Positions 16,727 to 26,456 are shown, counted from the first letter of the stretch. The stretch: 64,000 nt of DNA from Solirubrobacteraceae bacterium (GCA_029263125.1 JAJCYD010000014.1:124001-188000); one strand, 5' to 3'. The notes: generated by a model not told the origin, from the letters alone. Numbers and translations: made by a program.

Positions 16727-19681
16727 GTGCCGCTGAAGCTCGTCACCGGTCCCGCCAACGCCGAGAAGGCTCGCGTGGTGCTGGATGCCTACAAGTCGGC
16801 GCTCAAGCGCGGGGAGGAGCCGATCCTGGTCGTGCCGACGTTCTCTGACGTGCGGCGCTACCGAGGCGAGCTGGCCGGCGACGGGATCGTGTTCGGCACG
16901 CGGGTCGTGCGCTTCGCGTGGTTGATGGAGGAGGTCGCGATGCGCGCGGGGATTCACGGCCGGCCGCTGTCGCCACTGGCGCGCGAGCGTGTCGCGGCGG
17001 CCGCGATCGCGTCGACCCCGCTGCATGCGCTGGGCGCGTCGGCGAGGACCCGGGGCTTCGCGACGGCGCTGCTACGGCTCGTCGACGAACTGCAGGAGCG
17101 GCGCGTCACCCCGCAGCGGCTGACGCAGGCGCTGCGAGCATGGGCCGCGGAGGACCCCGGCCGCCGGGCCTACGCCGACGAGATCGCCGGCTTGTACTCC
17201 GCCTATCGGCGCCGCCTCGATCGCCTCGGACGCCGCGACCCGCCGTTGCACAGCGCGGCCGCGCTGGACGTCGTCCGCGAGGACCCGTCAGCGTGGGGCT
17301 CGACGCCGGTCTTCTTCTACGGCTTCGACGACCTCACCGCGATGCAGCGCGATGGCGTCGAGACGCTCGCCGCGACCGGCGCGCAGATCACGCTGTCGCT
17401 GGCCTTCGAGCCGGGACGCATGGCCTTCGCGGGACGGGCGACGACGTTCGCAGAGCTCATGGGAGAGGGCGTCGAGCACGTCGAGCTCGCCGCGCGCGCC
17501 GAGCACTACGCGCCGGCCTCCCGCGCGGCGCTGCACCATCTCGAGCGCGAGCTGTTCGAGCTGCCCGACACCGGTCGCCTGTTCGAGCCTGACCCCGTGC
17601 AGGCGGGCGACGCGGTCACGCTCATGCAGGGCGGCGGCGAGCGCTCCGAGCTCGAGCTCGTCGCGGCGGAGGTCGCGCGCCTGATCGCCGAGGAGGGCTA
17701 TGAGCCCGAGGAGATCGCCGTCGTGCTGCGCGACCCGCGCCCGGTCGCGCCGCTGCTGGCAGAGGTCTTCGCGGCCGCGGGCGTGACGGTCGCGATCGAC
17801 CGGCGCACCGCGTTCGGCCACACCGCACTCGGGCGCGGTCTCGTCGCGCTGCTGCGCTGCGCGCTGCTGGACGCACGCTCCGACGATCTGCTGGCGTGGC
17901 TGCGCACGCCGGGCCTGCTGCGCGAGCCGCAGCTCGCGGACCGCCTCGAGGCCAGCGCTCGTCAGGCCCTGGCGCGCAGCGCCGACGCAGCCCGCGCGCT
18001 GTGGGAGGCCGAGCACTGGACCCTCGATGCGATCGACCGAGTGCGCCGTGCTCACGAGCGCGGGCCCGGCGAGCTGTTTGCCTGCCTCGCCGATGAGCTG
18101 GCCACCCTGTTCGCGGCACCCCGCAGGCGAGCGGCCGAGGTCCTGACCGGGCCGGCCGCGCAGGATGCCGAGGGGTTCTCCGCGGGCAGGCGCGCGCTGG
18201 ATGAGCTTCAGTCACTGGCCGGCGTCGACGCGTCGCTGGCGCCCTCGCCGGCCGAGCTGGCAGCGCTGCTGGAGGGGCTGGAGCTGCGCGACGGGACCGC
18301 CCGGGCCGCGGGCTGCGTCCAGGTCTCCTCGCCGCTGGCGCTGCGCGCTCGCCGCGTGCGAGCGCTGTTCGCGTGCGGGCTGCAGGAGGGGGTCTTTCCC
18401 GCGACGCCGGGCCCGGAGCCGTTCTTCGCCGACGCCGAGCGCGGCGCGATCGAGGCCGCATCCGGGTTGCGCCTGCGCCGCCGCGACGACCTCGGCGCCG
18501 AGCGCTACCTGTTCTATGCCACCGTCTCGCGTCCCGAGGAGCGCCTGTACCTCTGCTGGCATGAGGCCGGTGACGACGGCGAGCAGGCCGTGCCGTCGTT
18601 CTTTCTCTCCGACGTCTGCGACCTCTTCGGCCCGCAGCTGCGCGAGCGCCGGCGTACGCGCACGCTGGGTCAGGTGGGCTGGCCGCAGGGCTCCGCGCCG
18701 ACGGCGCGCGAGCTCCTGCGCGAGCAGGCCGCCGCCGGGCCGCGTCACCGCGAGGCCCCGATCGCCGCGCTGCGGGACCCGAGCCTCGTGACGGCGCTGC
18801 GCGAGCGCCCGACCTGGTCGGCCTCGGCGATCGAGGTGTGGGCCGGCTGCCCGGTGAAGTGGTTCGTCGAGCGCCGCCTGGATCCCGAGGGTCTCACGCC
18901 GGACCCCGAGCTCATGCTGCGCGGCCAGCTCGCCCACGCCGTGCTCGAGGCCACGCTGCGCGGCCTGCGCGAGCAGACCGGCAGCGCGCGCGTCGCGCCC
19001 GACGTGCTGCCCGCCGCACGCGAGCTCGCGACGGGGGCGCTGGAGCGGCTGCGCCGCGAGCCGCGGCTGCAGATGTCGCGCGACCCCAGCCGCCAGCGCG
19101 CGCTCGCACACCGGCTGCGCAGCGACCTGCTGCGCTATCTGGAGCATGCCGCCGTTGACGGCAGCATGCTGGAGCCCTCCATGTTCGAGGTCGTCTTCGG
19201 CGGCCGCGACAACGGCCACCCGCCGCTGCGGCTCGACGGCGACGTGCGGATCGGTGGGCGCATCGACCGCATCGACACCGGACCGGACGGCGAGGCGATC
19301 GTCTATGACTACAAGGGCCGCAACCCGCCGGACGCCGGGGGCTGGCGCCGCGACCGCAAGTACCAGATGGCGCTGTACCTGCGCTTCGCACGCGACGTGC
19401 TGGGGCTGCGGCCGGTGGGCGGCCTGTACCAGCCGATCGGCGGCCGGGACCCGCGCCCGCGGGGGGCGGTGCTGCGCGACGCCGACCCCGGCCTCGTCCT
19501 CGTCGCCAACGACCGCCGCGATCCCGACGAGATTGAGGAGCTGCTTGACGGCGTTATCGAGGACGTCCTGACCGCCGTCGGCGAGCTGCGCGCGGGCGCG
19601 CTGCAACCGCGCCCGCAGACCTGCGGCTACAACGGCACGGGCTGCGACTACCCCACGATCTGCCGATGCTCGGCGGCATGA
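16727..19681 (+). CDS. AddB-like helicase/nuclease subunit (RecB-family PD-(D/E)XK)
   Basis: 984-residue protein resembling AddB, the exonuclease partner in AddAB double-strand-break processing. The N-terminal nucleotide loop is degenerate (LVTGPANAEKAR in place of GKT), so ATP binding there is doubtful. The C terminus holds a PD-(D/E)XK nuclease (GGRIDRID, then VYDYKGR). Four cysteines fit the AddB iron-sulfur cluster: one in GCPVKWF and a C-terminal set CGYNGTGCDYPTICRC. It starts at GTG 16727. Its stop overlaps the ATG of the AddA-like gene by 4 bases, so the subunits are coupled. Confidence 0.85.
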   Translation: MPLKLVTGPANAEKARVVLDAYKSALKRGEEPILVVPTFSDVRRYRGELAGDGIVFGTRVVRFAWLMEEVAMRAGIHGRPLSPLARERVAAAAIASTPLHALGASARTRGFATALLRLVDELQERRVTPQRLTQALRAWAAEDPGRRAYADEIAGLYSAYRRRLDRLGRRDPPLHSAAALDVVREDPSAWGSTPVFFYGFDDLTAMQRDGVETLAATGAQITLSLAFEPGRMAFAGRATTFAELMGEGVEHVELAARAEHYAPASRAALHHLERELFELPDTGRLFEPDPVQAGDAVTLMQGGGERSELELVAAEVARLIAEEGYEPEEIAVVLRDPRPVAPLLAEVFAAAGVTVAIDRRTAFGHTALGRGLVALLRCALLDARSDDLLAWLRTPGLLREPQLADRLEASARQALARSADAARALWEAEHWTLDAIDRVRRAHERGPGELFACLADELATLFAAPRRRAAEVLTGPAAQDAEGFSAGRRALDELQSLAGVDASLAPSPAELAALLEGLELRDGTARAAGCVQVSSPLALRARRVRALFACGLQEGVFPATPGPEPFFADAERGAIEAASGLRLRRRDDLGAERYLFYATVSRPEERLYLCWHEAGDDGEQAVPSFFLSDVCDLFGPQLRERRRTRTLGQVGWPQGSAPTARELLREQAAAGPRHREAPIAALRDPSLVTALRERPTWSASAIEVWAGCPVKWFVERRLDPEGLTPDPELMLRGQLAHAVLEATLRGLREQTGSARVAPDVLPAARELATGALERLRREPRLQMSRDPSRQRALAHRLRSDLLRYLEHAAVDGSMLEPSMFEVVFGGRDNGHPPLRLDGDVRIGGRIDRIDTGPDGEAIVYDYKGRNPPDAGGWRRDRKYQMALYLRFARDVLGLRPVGGLYQPIGGRDPRPRGAVLRDADPGLVLVANDRRDPDEIEELLDGVIEDVLTAVGELRAGALQPRPQTCGYNGTGCDYPTICRCSAA

Positions 19682-22600
19682 GCGCGCTGATCGGGCCGGG
19701 CGGCCGGCCGTTCACCGACGAGCAGTCCGCCGCGATCCGCGCTCGCCAGGGCTCGCTGCTGCTGGAGGCCAACGCCGGCAGCGGCAAGACCTCGGTGCTC
19801 GTCGAGCGCTTCGTGCGCTCGGTGCTCGACGACGGCGTGCGCCCGCAACAGATCCTCGCGATCACGTTCACCGAGCGGGCCGCGGGCGAGCTGCGCGCGC
19901 GGGTGCGTTCGCGCTTCGTCGAGCTCAACCGCCGCGACGAGGCGCGCGAGACCGAGACCGCGTGGGTGTCGACGATCCACGGCTTCTGCGCGCGGGTCCT
20001 GCGCCAGCACCCGATCGCCGCGGGTCTGGATCCCGCCTTCACTGTGCTGGACGACGCGAGCACCCGGACGCTGCGCGACCAGGCTTGGGAGACCGCGCTC
20101 GCCGCGCTGCTGGACGGCGAGCACGGCGCCGCCGCGCTGGACCTCGTCGCCGCCTACGACACCGACCGCCTGCGAACGATGATCACGCGCGCCTACGAGG
20201 CGCTGCGCAGCGACGGCCAGACGCGACCGGTGCTGCCGCGGCCCCCGGTCGCGGGCGACCCGGCGGCGCTGCGTCACGCGCTGCAGGACGCTGCGGCGAG
20301 CGCGGCCGCCGAGCTCAGCCGGGCGGGGGAGGGCAAGCTCGTCGGCCGAGCGCTGGACAAGGCACGGCGCTGCGCGGACCTCCTGCGCGAGCAGCCGGGC
20401 GCGCCGACCGCCGCGCTGCTGGGCTCGCTGACCTTCGGCGCCGGCGCCAACGCGCTGAAGACCGACGCGTGCGCGCGCTACCTGTCGGTGCTGCGCGCTT
20501 ACGCGGACGCCGTCCGCGATCGCGCCGCGGCCGCGGCGATCGAGGTGCTCGACCTCCTGCTCGGCGGATACGCCGACGCCTTCGCCGCCGCCAAGCGCGA
20601 CCGCGCGGCGCTGGACTTCGACGATCTCGAGCTCTTCGCGCGCGACCTGCTGGCCGCCGAGCCCGCGCTGCGCCGCTCCTACGCCGAGCGCTTCGAGCGC
20701 GTGATGGTGGACGAGTTCCAGGACTCAAGCCCGCGCCAGCTGGCCCTCTTTCAGGCCATCGACCGCGACGACTTGTTCGTCGTGGGCGACGAGCAGCAGT
20801 CGATCTATGGCTTTCGCCATGCCGACGTGGGCGTCTTTCGGACCCGGCGCGAGACGCTGCGGTCCAGCGATCGAGTGGCCACCCTGGCGACGAACTTCCG
20901 CAGCCGTGGGCCGATCCTCGAGACGATCAACGCGGCGTTCGCACCCCGGCTGGGGCCGGACTTCGTCGTGTTGGCGGAGGGGCGAGCACCAGCGCCCGCG
21001 CCGGATGCTCCGCTCGTCGAGCTGCTGCTGACCGACACCGCCGGCTGGGAGGAGGGCGCCGACGGCGAGCAGCCCCCGGACCTGGGGGAGCTGCCCCGCG
21101 GCAAGGCCTGGCGCCACGCCGAGGCGCGGCTGCTGGCGCAGCGCGTTCGCGATCTCGTCGACGCGGGCGACGCCAGGCCCGAGGAGATCGTCGTGCTGCT
21201 GCGCGCGCTGAGCGACCTGCCGACCTTCGAGCGCGCGCTGGAGGACCAGGGTCTGCTGACGCTCTCGATCGGGGGTCGGGGCTACTGGGGCCGCCAGGTC
21301 GTCAGGGACCTGTGCTCGTGGCTGGCCGTGCTCGCCAACCCGCGCGACGAGACGGCGCTGTACGGCGTGCTCGCCTCGCCGCTGGTCGGCCTCTCCTCCG
21401 ACGCGCTCGCGCAGATCGCGCAATCAGGCCGCGGCAACGCCTGGCGTGCCATCGAGCGTGGCGACGAGGGGCTGTTGAAGCGCTTGCGCGAGGGGGATCG
21501 CGAGCCGCTGCGCGCGTTCGCTGCCGGCTTCGCGCGCGAGCGCGAGCTGGCGCCGCGCGTGGGCCTCGACGAGCTGCTGCGCCGCGTCGTCGACGCGACC
21601 GGCTATGACCTGCACGTCCTGTCGCTGTCGGGCGGGGCGCGCCGCCTGGCCAACGTCCACAAGCTGCAGCGCCTCGCGGCGGCATTCGAGCACGAGCACG
21701 GCCGCGACGTGCGTGGCCTTGCCGACCTCGCCGCGGCCGAGCTGGAGGCCGAGGCCCGCGAGACCGATGCTCCCGTGGAGCTCGGCGACGCCAAGGCGGT
21801 GCGCCTGATGTCGATCCATGCGGCGAAGGGGCTGGAGTTCGGCATCGTCTGCGTCGCTGACCTCGGCCGCCGGCGCCCGCTGGACGAGGATGACCTGCTC
21901 GTATCCGGCGACGAGGTCGGGTTGCGCCTCGTCGGCCTCGACGGCTCCAGCCAGACGGCGCTGGCCTACGAGTCGCTGCGAGCGCGCGCGCGGGAACGCT
22001 CGGCGCGTGAGGAGGAGCGCGTGCTGTACGTCGGGGTGACCCGCGCCTGCGAGCGGCTGATCCTCAGCGGCGGCGCGGACCCCGCCACGTGGCCGAAGGA
22101 GGGTCCCGGAGCGCCGCCGCTGTCGTGGCTGGGCCCGGCGCTGCTGGGCGGCGACCTCACGCGCCTGCCGACCGAGGCCGAGCCGATCCGCGACGTGCGC
22201 TGCGACGACGGTCTGCACACGGCCGGCGTGCGCTGCGTGCTCAACGCGCCGGCGACCATCGGACGGGTGCTGCGCGCCCGCTCGCTGGCCCCGGCCGGGG
22301 CCAGCCTCCCCACGGCCGGCGCGCAGCCCGCGCGCCAGCCGGCGCCCGAGACCGCCGGCCAGCCGCCCGTCGTCGGCTCGCTGTCCTACTCGTCGCTGGC
22401 GGCATGGGAGGCCTGCGGCTACCGCTTCTACCTCACGCGCGTGCTGGGCCTGCGCGAGGACGCGGCGATCGCCGGCGCGTCCGCGCATCGCGAGGACGGC
22501 GAGCCGACGCTCGATCCGCGGCTACGCGGCACGCTCGTTCACGCGCTGCTTGAGCAGCCCGGCCCCGCGGGGCCCCGTGTCGCCGGCGTCGCCGCCGCAC

Positions 22601-23175
22601 AGGGGGCCGACCTGACGGCCGCCGAGTCCGCCGACGTCGCTCGCCTCGCGGACGCGTTCGCGCGGTCGCCGCTGGCCGCGCGGCTGCGGCGTGCGCGCGC
22701 CGTGCATCGCGAGCACGACTTCAGCGTCGTGCTCGGCGACCGCTTGCTGACCGGCGTCGTCGACGTGCTCGCCACCGAGCGCGGCGACAGGCACCTGGTC
22801 ATCGACTACAAGAGCGACGCGCTGGCGCCCGGCGCCGACCTGCAGTCCCTCGTCGAGGAGCGCTACGACGTGCAGCGCCGGGTCTACGCGTTGGCGGCGC
22901 TGCGTGCCGGCGCAGCCGCCGTGGAGGTGGCGCACGCCTTCCTCGAACGCCCCGACGAGCCGGTGTCGGCGAGCTTCGACGCGGGCGACGCGGACCGCTT
23001 GGAGTCCGAGCTGCTCGCGCTCGCCGGGCCGATGCTCGCCGGCCACTATCCGGTGACCGCGCATCCGCACCGCGAGTTGTGCGAGCGCTGTCCGGGGCGC
23101 CGCGCGCTGTGCTCGCACCCGGAGGAGCTGACCCTGCGTGAGCGCCGCTACGGCGCGAGCGCGTCGCGCCCGTAG
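19678..23175 (+). CDS. AddA-like UvrD/REP helicase with C-terminal nuclease
   Basis: 1165-residue superfamily 1A helicase: Walker A ANAGSGKTSVL near residue 33, motif Ia ITFTERAAGELR, Walker B VMVDEFQD, motif III VGDEQQSIYGFR, motif V SIHAAKGLEF and motif VI YVGVTRACERL. The C-terminal region has GTLVHALL and VVDVLATE...VIDYKSD, a RecB-type nuclease. With the AddB-like protein it should resect DNA ends for RecA loading. The internal ATG at 19678 (ATGA overlap) is preferred over ATG 19666. Its last 28 bases overlap the convergent yihY gene. Confidence 0.9.
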   Translation: MSALIGPGGRPFTDEQSAAIRARQGSLLLEANAGSGKTSVLVERFVRSVLDDGVRPQQILAITFTERAAGELRARVRSRFVELNRRDEARETETAWVSTIHGFCARVLRQHPIAAGLDPAFTVLDDASTRTLRDQAWETALAALLDGEHGAAALDLVAAYDTDRLRTMITRAYEALRSDGQTRPVLPRPPVAGDPAALRHALQDAAASAAAELSRAGEGKLVGRALDKARRCADLLREQPGAPTAALLGSLTFGAGANALKTDACARYLSVLRAYADAVRDRAAAAAIEVLDLLLGGYADAFAAAKRDRAALDFDDLELFARDLLAAEPALRRSYAERFERVMVDEFQDSSPRQLALFQAIDRDDLFVVGDEQQSIYGFRHADVGVFRTRRETLRSSDRVATLATNFRSRGPILETINAAFAPRLGPDFVVLAEGRAPAPAPDAPLVELLLTDTAGWEEGADGEQPPDLGELPRGKAWRHAEARLLAQRVRDLVDAGDARPEEIVVLLRALSDLPTFERALEDQGLLTLSIGGRGYWGRQVVRDLCSWLAVLANPRDETALYGVLASPLVGLSSDALAQIAQSGRGNAWRAIERGDEGLLKRLREGDREPLRAFAAGFARERELAPRVGLDELLRRVVDATGYDLHVLSLSGGARRLANVHKLQRLAAAFEHEHGRDVRGLADLAAAELEAEARETDAPVELGDAKAVRLMSIHAAKGLEFGIVCVADLGRRRPLDEDDLLVSGDEVGLRLVGLDGSSQTALAYESLRARARERSAREEERVLYVGVTRACERLILSGGADPATWPKEGPGAPPLSWLGPALLGGDLTRLPTEAEPIRDVRCDDGLHTAGVRCVLNAPATIGRVLRARSLAPAGASLPTAGAQPARQPAPETAGQPPVVGSLSYSSLAAWEACGYRFYLTRVLGLREDAAIAGASAHREDGEPTLDPRLRGTLVHALLEQPGPAGPRVAGVAAAQGADLTAAESADVARLADAFARSPLAARLRRARAVHREHDFSVVLGDRLLTGVVDVLATERGDRHLVIDYKSDALAPGADLQSLVEERYDVQRRVYALAALRAGAAAVEVAHAFLERPDEPVSASFDAGDADRLESELLALAGPMLAGHYPVTAHPHRELCERCPGRRALCSHPEELTLRERRYGASASRP

Positions 23176-24095
23176 TCGCCCGGCCTGCGCTGTGCCTGCG
23201 GATCGCCGGGGGCAGCCGGCCACTCCGGCGGCTGCAGCGGAGTCGGCGCCGGGGGATCGGCACCGACGGGCTTGCGCTCGCGTTCGGTCTGGGCGTTGAG
23301 CTCGGCGCCGAACAGGAACGCGATGCTCGACAGGTACAGCCACAGCAGCAGGATGACGGCGCCCGCGAACGCCCCGTAGGTGGCTCCGTACTTGCCGAAG
23401 TTCGCGACGTACAAGAAGAACCCCGCCGATGCCAGCATCCAGATCAGCACTCCGGTGATCGCCCCGGGCGTGATCCAGCGCAGCCGTCGCGTCTGCGTGT
23501 CCGGAGCGAACGTGTAGGCGATCGCGTACATCCCCATCACCGCTCCGATCGCCACCAGCCAGCGAGCCGGCCGCCAGATCGCCGCCGCCGTGTCGCCGAG
23601 GCCGATCGTGCCGAAGACGTCGTTGGCGAGCTGGCCGCCCAGGAAGATCGACAGCAGCGCCACGAGCGCGAGCGCGATCACGACGATCGTCCACGCGATG
23701 TCGCTGAGCTTGCGCTTGACGAAGCTGCGCGATTCGCTTGCGCCGTAGACGACGTTCAGCGCCCTGCCCGCGCCGCCGAATGCGCCCGACGCGCCGAAGA
23801 GCGCGACGAGAATGCCGAGTGCCAGCGCGAAGCTGACCGCGCTGCCGGCGCCTTCGATCGTCGACGACAGCGAGGCGCGGATCGCGTCGGTGACCTCGGC
23901 CGGCGCGCCGCTCTCGCGGGCGTAGCGCACCGCGTCGGTGATCAGCGAGGCGTCGCCCAGCAGGCCGAGCAGCGAGACGCCGACCAGCAGCGCGGGGAAC
24001 AGCGACATCATCACGAAGTACGTCATCGCCGCCGCGTGATCGGTCATCTGGTCGGCCTGAAACTTCTTGAATGCGCGCTTGACCGTGCCGATCAT
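23148..24095 (-). CDS. YihY/virulence factor BrkB family membrane protein
   Basis: 315 residues with about six transmembrane helices. The opening AAAMTYFVMMSLFPALLVGV is the family hallmark, followed by the FGASGAFGGAGRALN loop and LLWLYLSSIAFLFGAELN at the end of the core. Function of the family is unsettled despite its old name as ribonuclease BN. The C-terminal 45 residues are Pro-rich and hydrophilic. The 3' end overlaps the AddA-like gene on the other strand by 28 bases. Confidence 0.9.
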   Translation of the reverse strand: MIGTVKRAFKKFQADQMTDHAAAMTYFVMMSLFPALLVGVSLLGLLGDASLITDAVRYARESGAPAEVTDAIRASLSSTIEGAGSAVSFALALGILVALFGASGAFGGAGRALNVVYGASESRSFVKRKLSDIAWTIVVIALALVALLSIFLGGQLANDVFGTIGLGDTAAAIWRPARWLVAIGAVMGMYAIAYTFAPDTQTRRLRWITPGAITGVLIWMLASAGFFLYVANFGKYGATYGAFAGAVILLLWLYLSSIAFLFGAELNAQTERERKPVGADPPAPTPLQPPEWPAAPGDPQAQRRPGDYGRDALAP

Positions 24096-24132
24096 CGATG
24101 CGGATATGCCCGCGGGGCCCGCAGTAAAACCC

Positions 24133-24747
24133 TCAACCGGTGTCTCCTGTGCCGGGAAGCAGCGCGTGACCGTCGCTGACCGCTCGCGCGATCTCGATGA
24201 CGCGACGGTTGGAGTTGCGAGCCTGGCTGCGCAGGAGCTCGAAGGCCCGGCGCTCGTCGACGCTGTGGCGTTCCATGAGGATCCCCTTGGCGCGTTCGAT
24301 CGCCCCGCGGCGCTCGAGCGCGCTCTCGAGCTGCTCGACCTGCTCGCTCAACCGCGCCGTCTCGGCATGGCGGCGCATGGCAACTTCGATCGCTCCCTCG
24401 ACCTCGTCGACGAAGGTCAGGCGGGCGAAGGCGTAGATCCCTCGCTCGGCCGCGTTGGACACGAAGCCGTGGTCGTGGCCGCCGACGAGCGCGATGATCG
24501 GACCGCGGGCGAATGAGCTCATCTCCTCGATGAGGTCGAGTGCGTGGTCGTCGTCGTGGTCGACCACGACGATCGAGAGGTCGGGATCCTCGCGCGCGAT
24601 CAGCTCGCCGGCCTCGGCCGCACTCGTCGCGCTTCCCATCACGGTGTGGCCGAGCTGCTGCAGCAGCTCATCGGTCTCCGCGAGCGTCGCCGCGTCTTCG
24701 TCCGCCGCGAGGATGCGGAGACCTTTGGCTGTCGTCCCGTCGGCCAT
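24133..24747 (-). CDS. ANTAR-domain response regulator
   Basis: 204 residues. The N-terminal receiver-like domain (LRILAADEDAATLAE, then IVVVDHDDDHALDL) is followed by a coiled coil (RLSEQVEQLESALERRGAIE) and an ANTAR domain (AIERAKGILMERHSVDERRAFELLR, residues about 145-195). ANTAR proteins bind paired hexaloop hairpins in nascent RNA and act as antiterminators when activated. The target RNA is not visible here. It is divergent from the SigB-type sigma gene, 215 bases away. Confidence 0.9.
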   Translation of the reverse strand: MADGTTAKGLRILAADEDAATLAETDELLQQLGHTVMGSATSAAEAGELIAREDPDLSIVVVDHDDDHALDLIEEMSSFARGPIIALVGGHDHGFVSNAAERGIYAFARLTFVDEVEGAIEVAMRRHAETARLSEQVEQLESALERRGAIERAKGILMERHSVDERRAFELLRSQARNSNRRVIEIARAVSDGHALLPGTGDTG

Positions 24748-24794
24748 GCCTGTCTGTGCAGCCCCTTCCGGACCAGTGCGTCACGTGGGTTGGG

Positions 24795-24800
24795 TATGAT
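24795..24800 (+). promoter_or_regulatory. candidate -10 element (TATGAT) upstream of the sigma gene
   Basis: TATGAT matches the housekeeping -10 consensus closely and stands out in GC-rich sequence. It would give a leader of roughly 85 bases before the leader ORF at 24892. No convincing -35 is seen 16-19 bases upstream. Confidence 0.35.
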
Positions 24801-24891
24801 GCCGCAAGCGCGGTCAAGTCTCCCGCCACGCGACGCCAGCGCCCCAGCCCTCCGGCGCGCCATTCGCATTCAGCAGGTTCGGAGGTTTGCC

Positions 24892-24972
24892 GTGGACGCT
24901 CACCTTAGAGGGCCGCATCCCGTCGATCGCCACGCTCGCCGCACTGCTTCGCCGGACATGCCGTGTCCGTGA
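24892..24972 (+). CDS. 26-codon leader ORF upstream of the sigma factor
   Basis: A GTG at 24892 is preceded by GGAGG (24881-24885), one of the best ribosome sites in the window. It opens a 26-codon frame rich in His, Arg and Pro (starts VDAHLRGPHP, ends PDMPCP) whose TGA at 24970-24972 overlaps the sigma ATG at 24972. This arrangement suggests translational coupling or attenuation. Coding status is inferred from the ribosome site and overlap; no homolog is known to me. Confidence 0.45.
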   Translation: MDAHLRGPHPVDRHARRTASPDMPCP

Positions 24973-25754
24973 TGACGGCGACCGACGACGCCGGTCGTGG
25001 AGCCGAGCGCTCGCGCGACGATCGCGCGCTGTTCGTGCGCTATCGCGAGGGAGACTCGCAGGCGCGCGAGGAGCTCGTCCAGCGCTTCCTGCCTCTGGCG
25101 CGCCAGCTCGCGCGCCGCTATCAGCGCGCCGGAGAGCCGTTCGACGACCTGCTTCAGGTGGCGTCGATGGGCCTCATCAAGGCGATCGACCGCTTCGATC
25201 CGGCGCGCGAGATCGCCTTCTCCTCCTACGCGGTGCCCACGATCCTCGGTGAGATCAAGCGCCACTTTCGCGACCGGACGTGGTCGGTGCGGGTGCCGCG
25301 TGACCTCCAGGAGCTCTCCCTGCGCGTCGATCGGGCCGTCGGCGAGCTGTCGGAGTCACTGCGCCGCCAGCCGTCGGTGACCGAGATCGCCGAGGCCGTG
25401 GGCTCCGACGACGAGCACGTCCTCGAGGCGCTGCAGGCCGGCGGCGCGTACCGCGCGATGTCCTTCGACGCCCCGCGCGGCAGCGCCGACGAGGAGACCG
25501 TCACGCTGGCGGACTCCGTCGGGATCGAGGAGGACGGATTCGATCGTGCGGAGGACCGCGCCACGCTCGCCCGGCTGCTGAGCACGGTGACCGAGCGCGA
25601 GCGTCACGTGCTGCGCATGCGCTTTGAGGAGGACATGACGCAGGCCGAGATCGGCAGCGTGATCGGCGTCAGCCAGATGCAGGTGTCGCGCGTGATCCGC
25701 CAGGCGCTGACGCGCCTGCGCGCGGCCGCGGACGGCGACCCGAGCTCCTCATAG
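24972..25754 (+). CDS. SigB/SigF-type RNA polymerase sigma factor (group 3)
   Basis: 260 residues. Region 2 is clear (DLLQVASMGLIKAIDRFDPAREIAFSSYA), followed by the stress-sigma signature VPTILGEIKRHFRD, region 3, and region 4 with the helix-turn-helix MTQAEIGSVIGVSQMQVSRV. This class directs general-stress or sporulation-type regulons and is held by an RsbW/SpoIIAB-type anti-sigma; such a gene lies at 31112-31564. The start was set at the ATG overlapping the leader-ORF stop; an in-frame GTG at 24963 is the alternative. A HAD gene follows 13 bases downstream. Confidence 0.93.
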   Translation: MTATDDAGRGAERSRDDRALFVRYREGDSQAREELVQRFLPLARQLARRYQRAGEPFDDLLQVASMGLIKAIDRFDPAREIAFSSYAVPTILGEIKRHFRDRTWSVRVPRDLQELSLRVDRAVGELSESLRRQPSVTEIAEAVGSDDEHVLEALQAGGAYRAMSFDAPRGSADEETVTLADSVGIEEDGFDRAEDRATLARLLSTVTERERHVLRMRFEEDMTQAEIGSVIGVSQMQVSRVIRQALTRLRAAADGDPSSS

Positions 25755-25767
25755 GGCCGCGCGACGA

Positions 25768-26424
25768 ATGACGCCACCGACCGCGCTGCTGGACATCGAC
25801 GGCACGCTCGTCGACTCCAACTACCAGCACGCCCTCGCGTGGTACCGGGCGTTTCGCCTGCACGCCATCACGATCCCGCTGTGGCGCTGCCATCGCGCGA
25901 TCGGGATGGGCGGCGATCAGCTCGTGAGCTTCCTCGCCGGCGAGCGCTTCGAGCGCCAGCACGGCGACGAGGTGCGGATGCAGGAGCACGCCCTGTACGC
26001 CCAGCTGATCACCGAGGTCCAGCCGTTGGAGGGCGCACGCGGCCTGATCGAGGATCTCAAGAGCCGCGGCGGCAGGGTCATCGCGGTGTCGTCGGCCAAG
26101 CCCGAGGACACCCAGCGCTACCTCGACCTCGTCGACGCCCGCGCGCTCGTGGACGGCTGGACGGACTTGGGGAGCGTCAGCGCCACCAAGCCGGCACCCG
26201 ATCTCGTCAAGGCGGCACTGAAGCTCGCCGGTGGCGGCCCGGCGGTGATGATCGGCGACTCGACCTGGGACTGCGAGGCCGCGCAGGCGGCGAAGGTGCG
26301 CACGATCGCCGTGCGCACCGGCGGCTTCGGCGTCGACGAGCTGCGCGAGGCCGGAGCGATCGCCGTCTTCGATTCGATCGGCGAGCTGCGTGAGCGCCTG
26401 GACGAGACCCCGTTCGCGACGTGA
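25768..26424 (+). CDS. HAD-superfamily hydrolase (phosphoglycolate phosphatase-like)
   Basis: 218 residues. Motif I LLDIDGTLVDSNYQH carries the nucleophile and acid/base aspartates, followed by an alpha-helical cap, motif II VSSAKPED, motif III lysine in SATKPAPD and motif IV GDSTWDCEAA. The cap type fits phosphoglycolate or beta-phosphoglucomutase-like enzymes. It starts 13 bases after the sigma gene and is probably cotranscribed. Confidence 0.9.
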   Translation: MTPPTALLDIDGTLVDSNYQHALAWYRAFRLHAITIPLWRCHRAIGMGGDQLVSFLAGERFERQHGDEVRMQEHALYAQLITEVQPLEGARGLIEDLKSRGGRVIAVSSAKPEDTQRYLDLVDARALVDGWTDLGSVSATKPAPDLVKAALKLAGGGPAVMIGDSTWDCEAAQAAKVRTIAVRTGGFGVDELREAGAIAVFDSIGELRERLDETPFAT

Positions 26425-26456
26425 GGCGACCGTCGCGGTCGGCCGATGTCGCGCCC

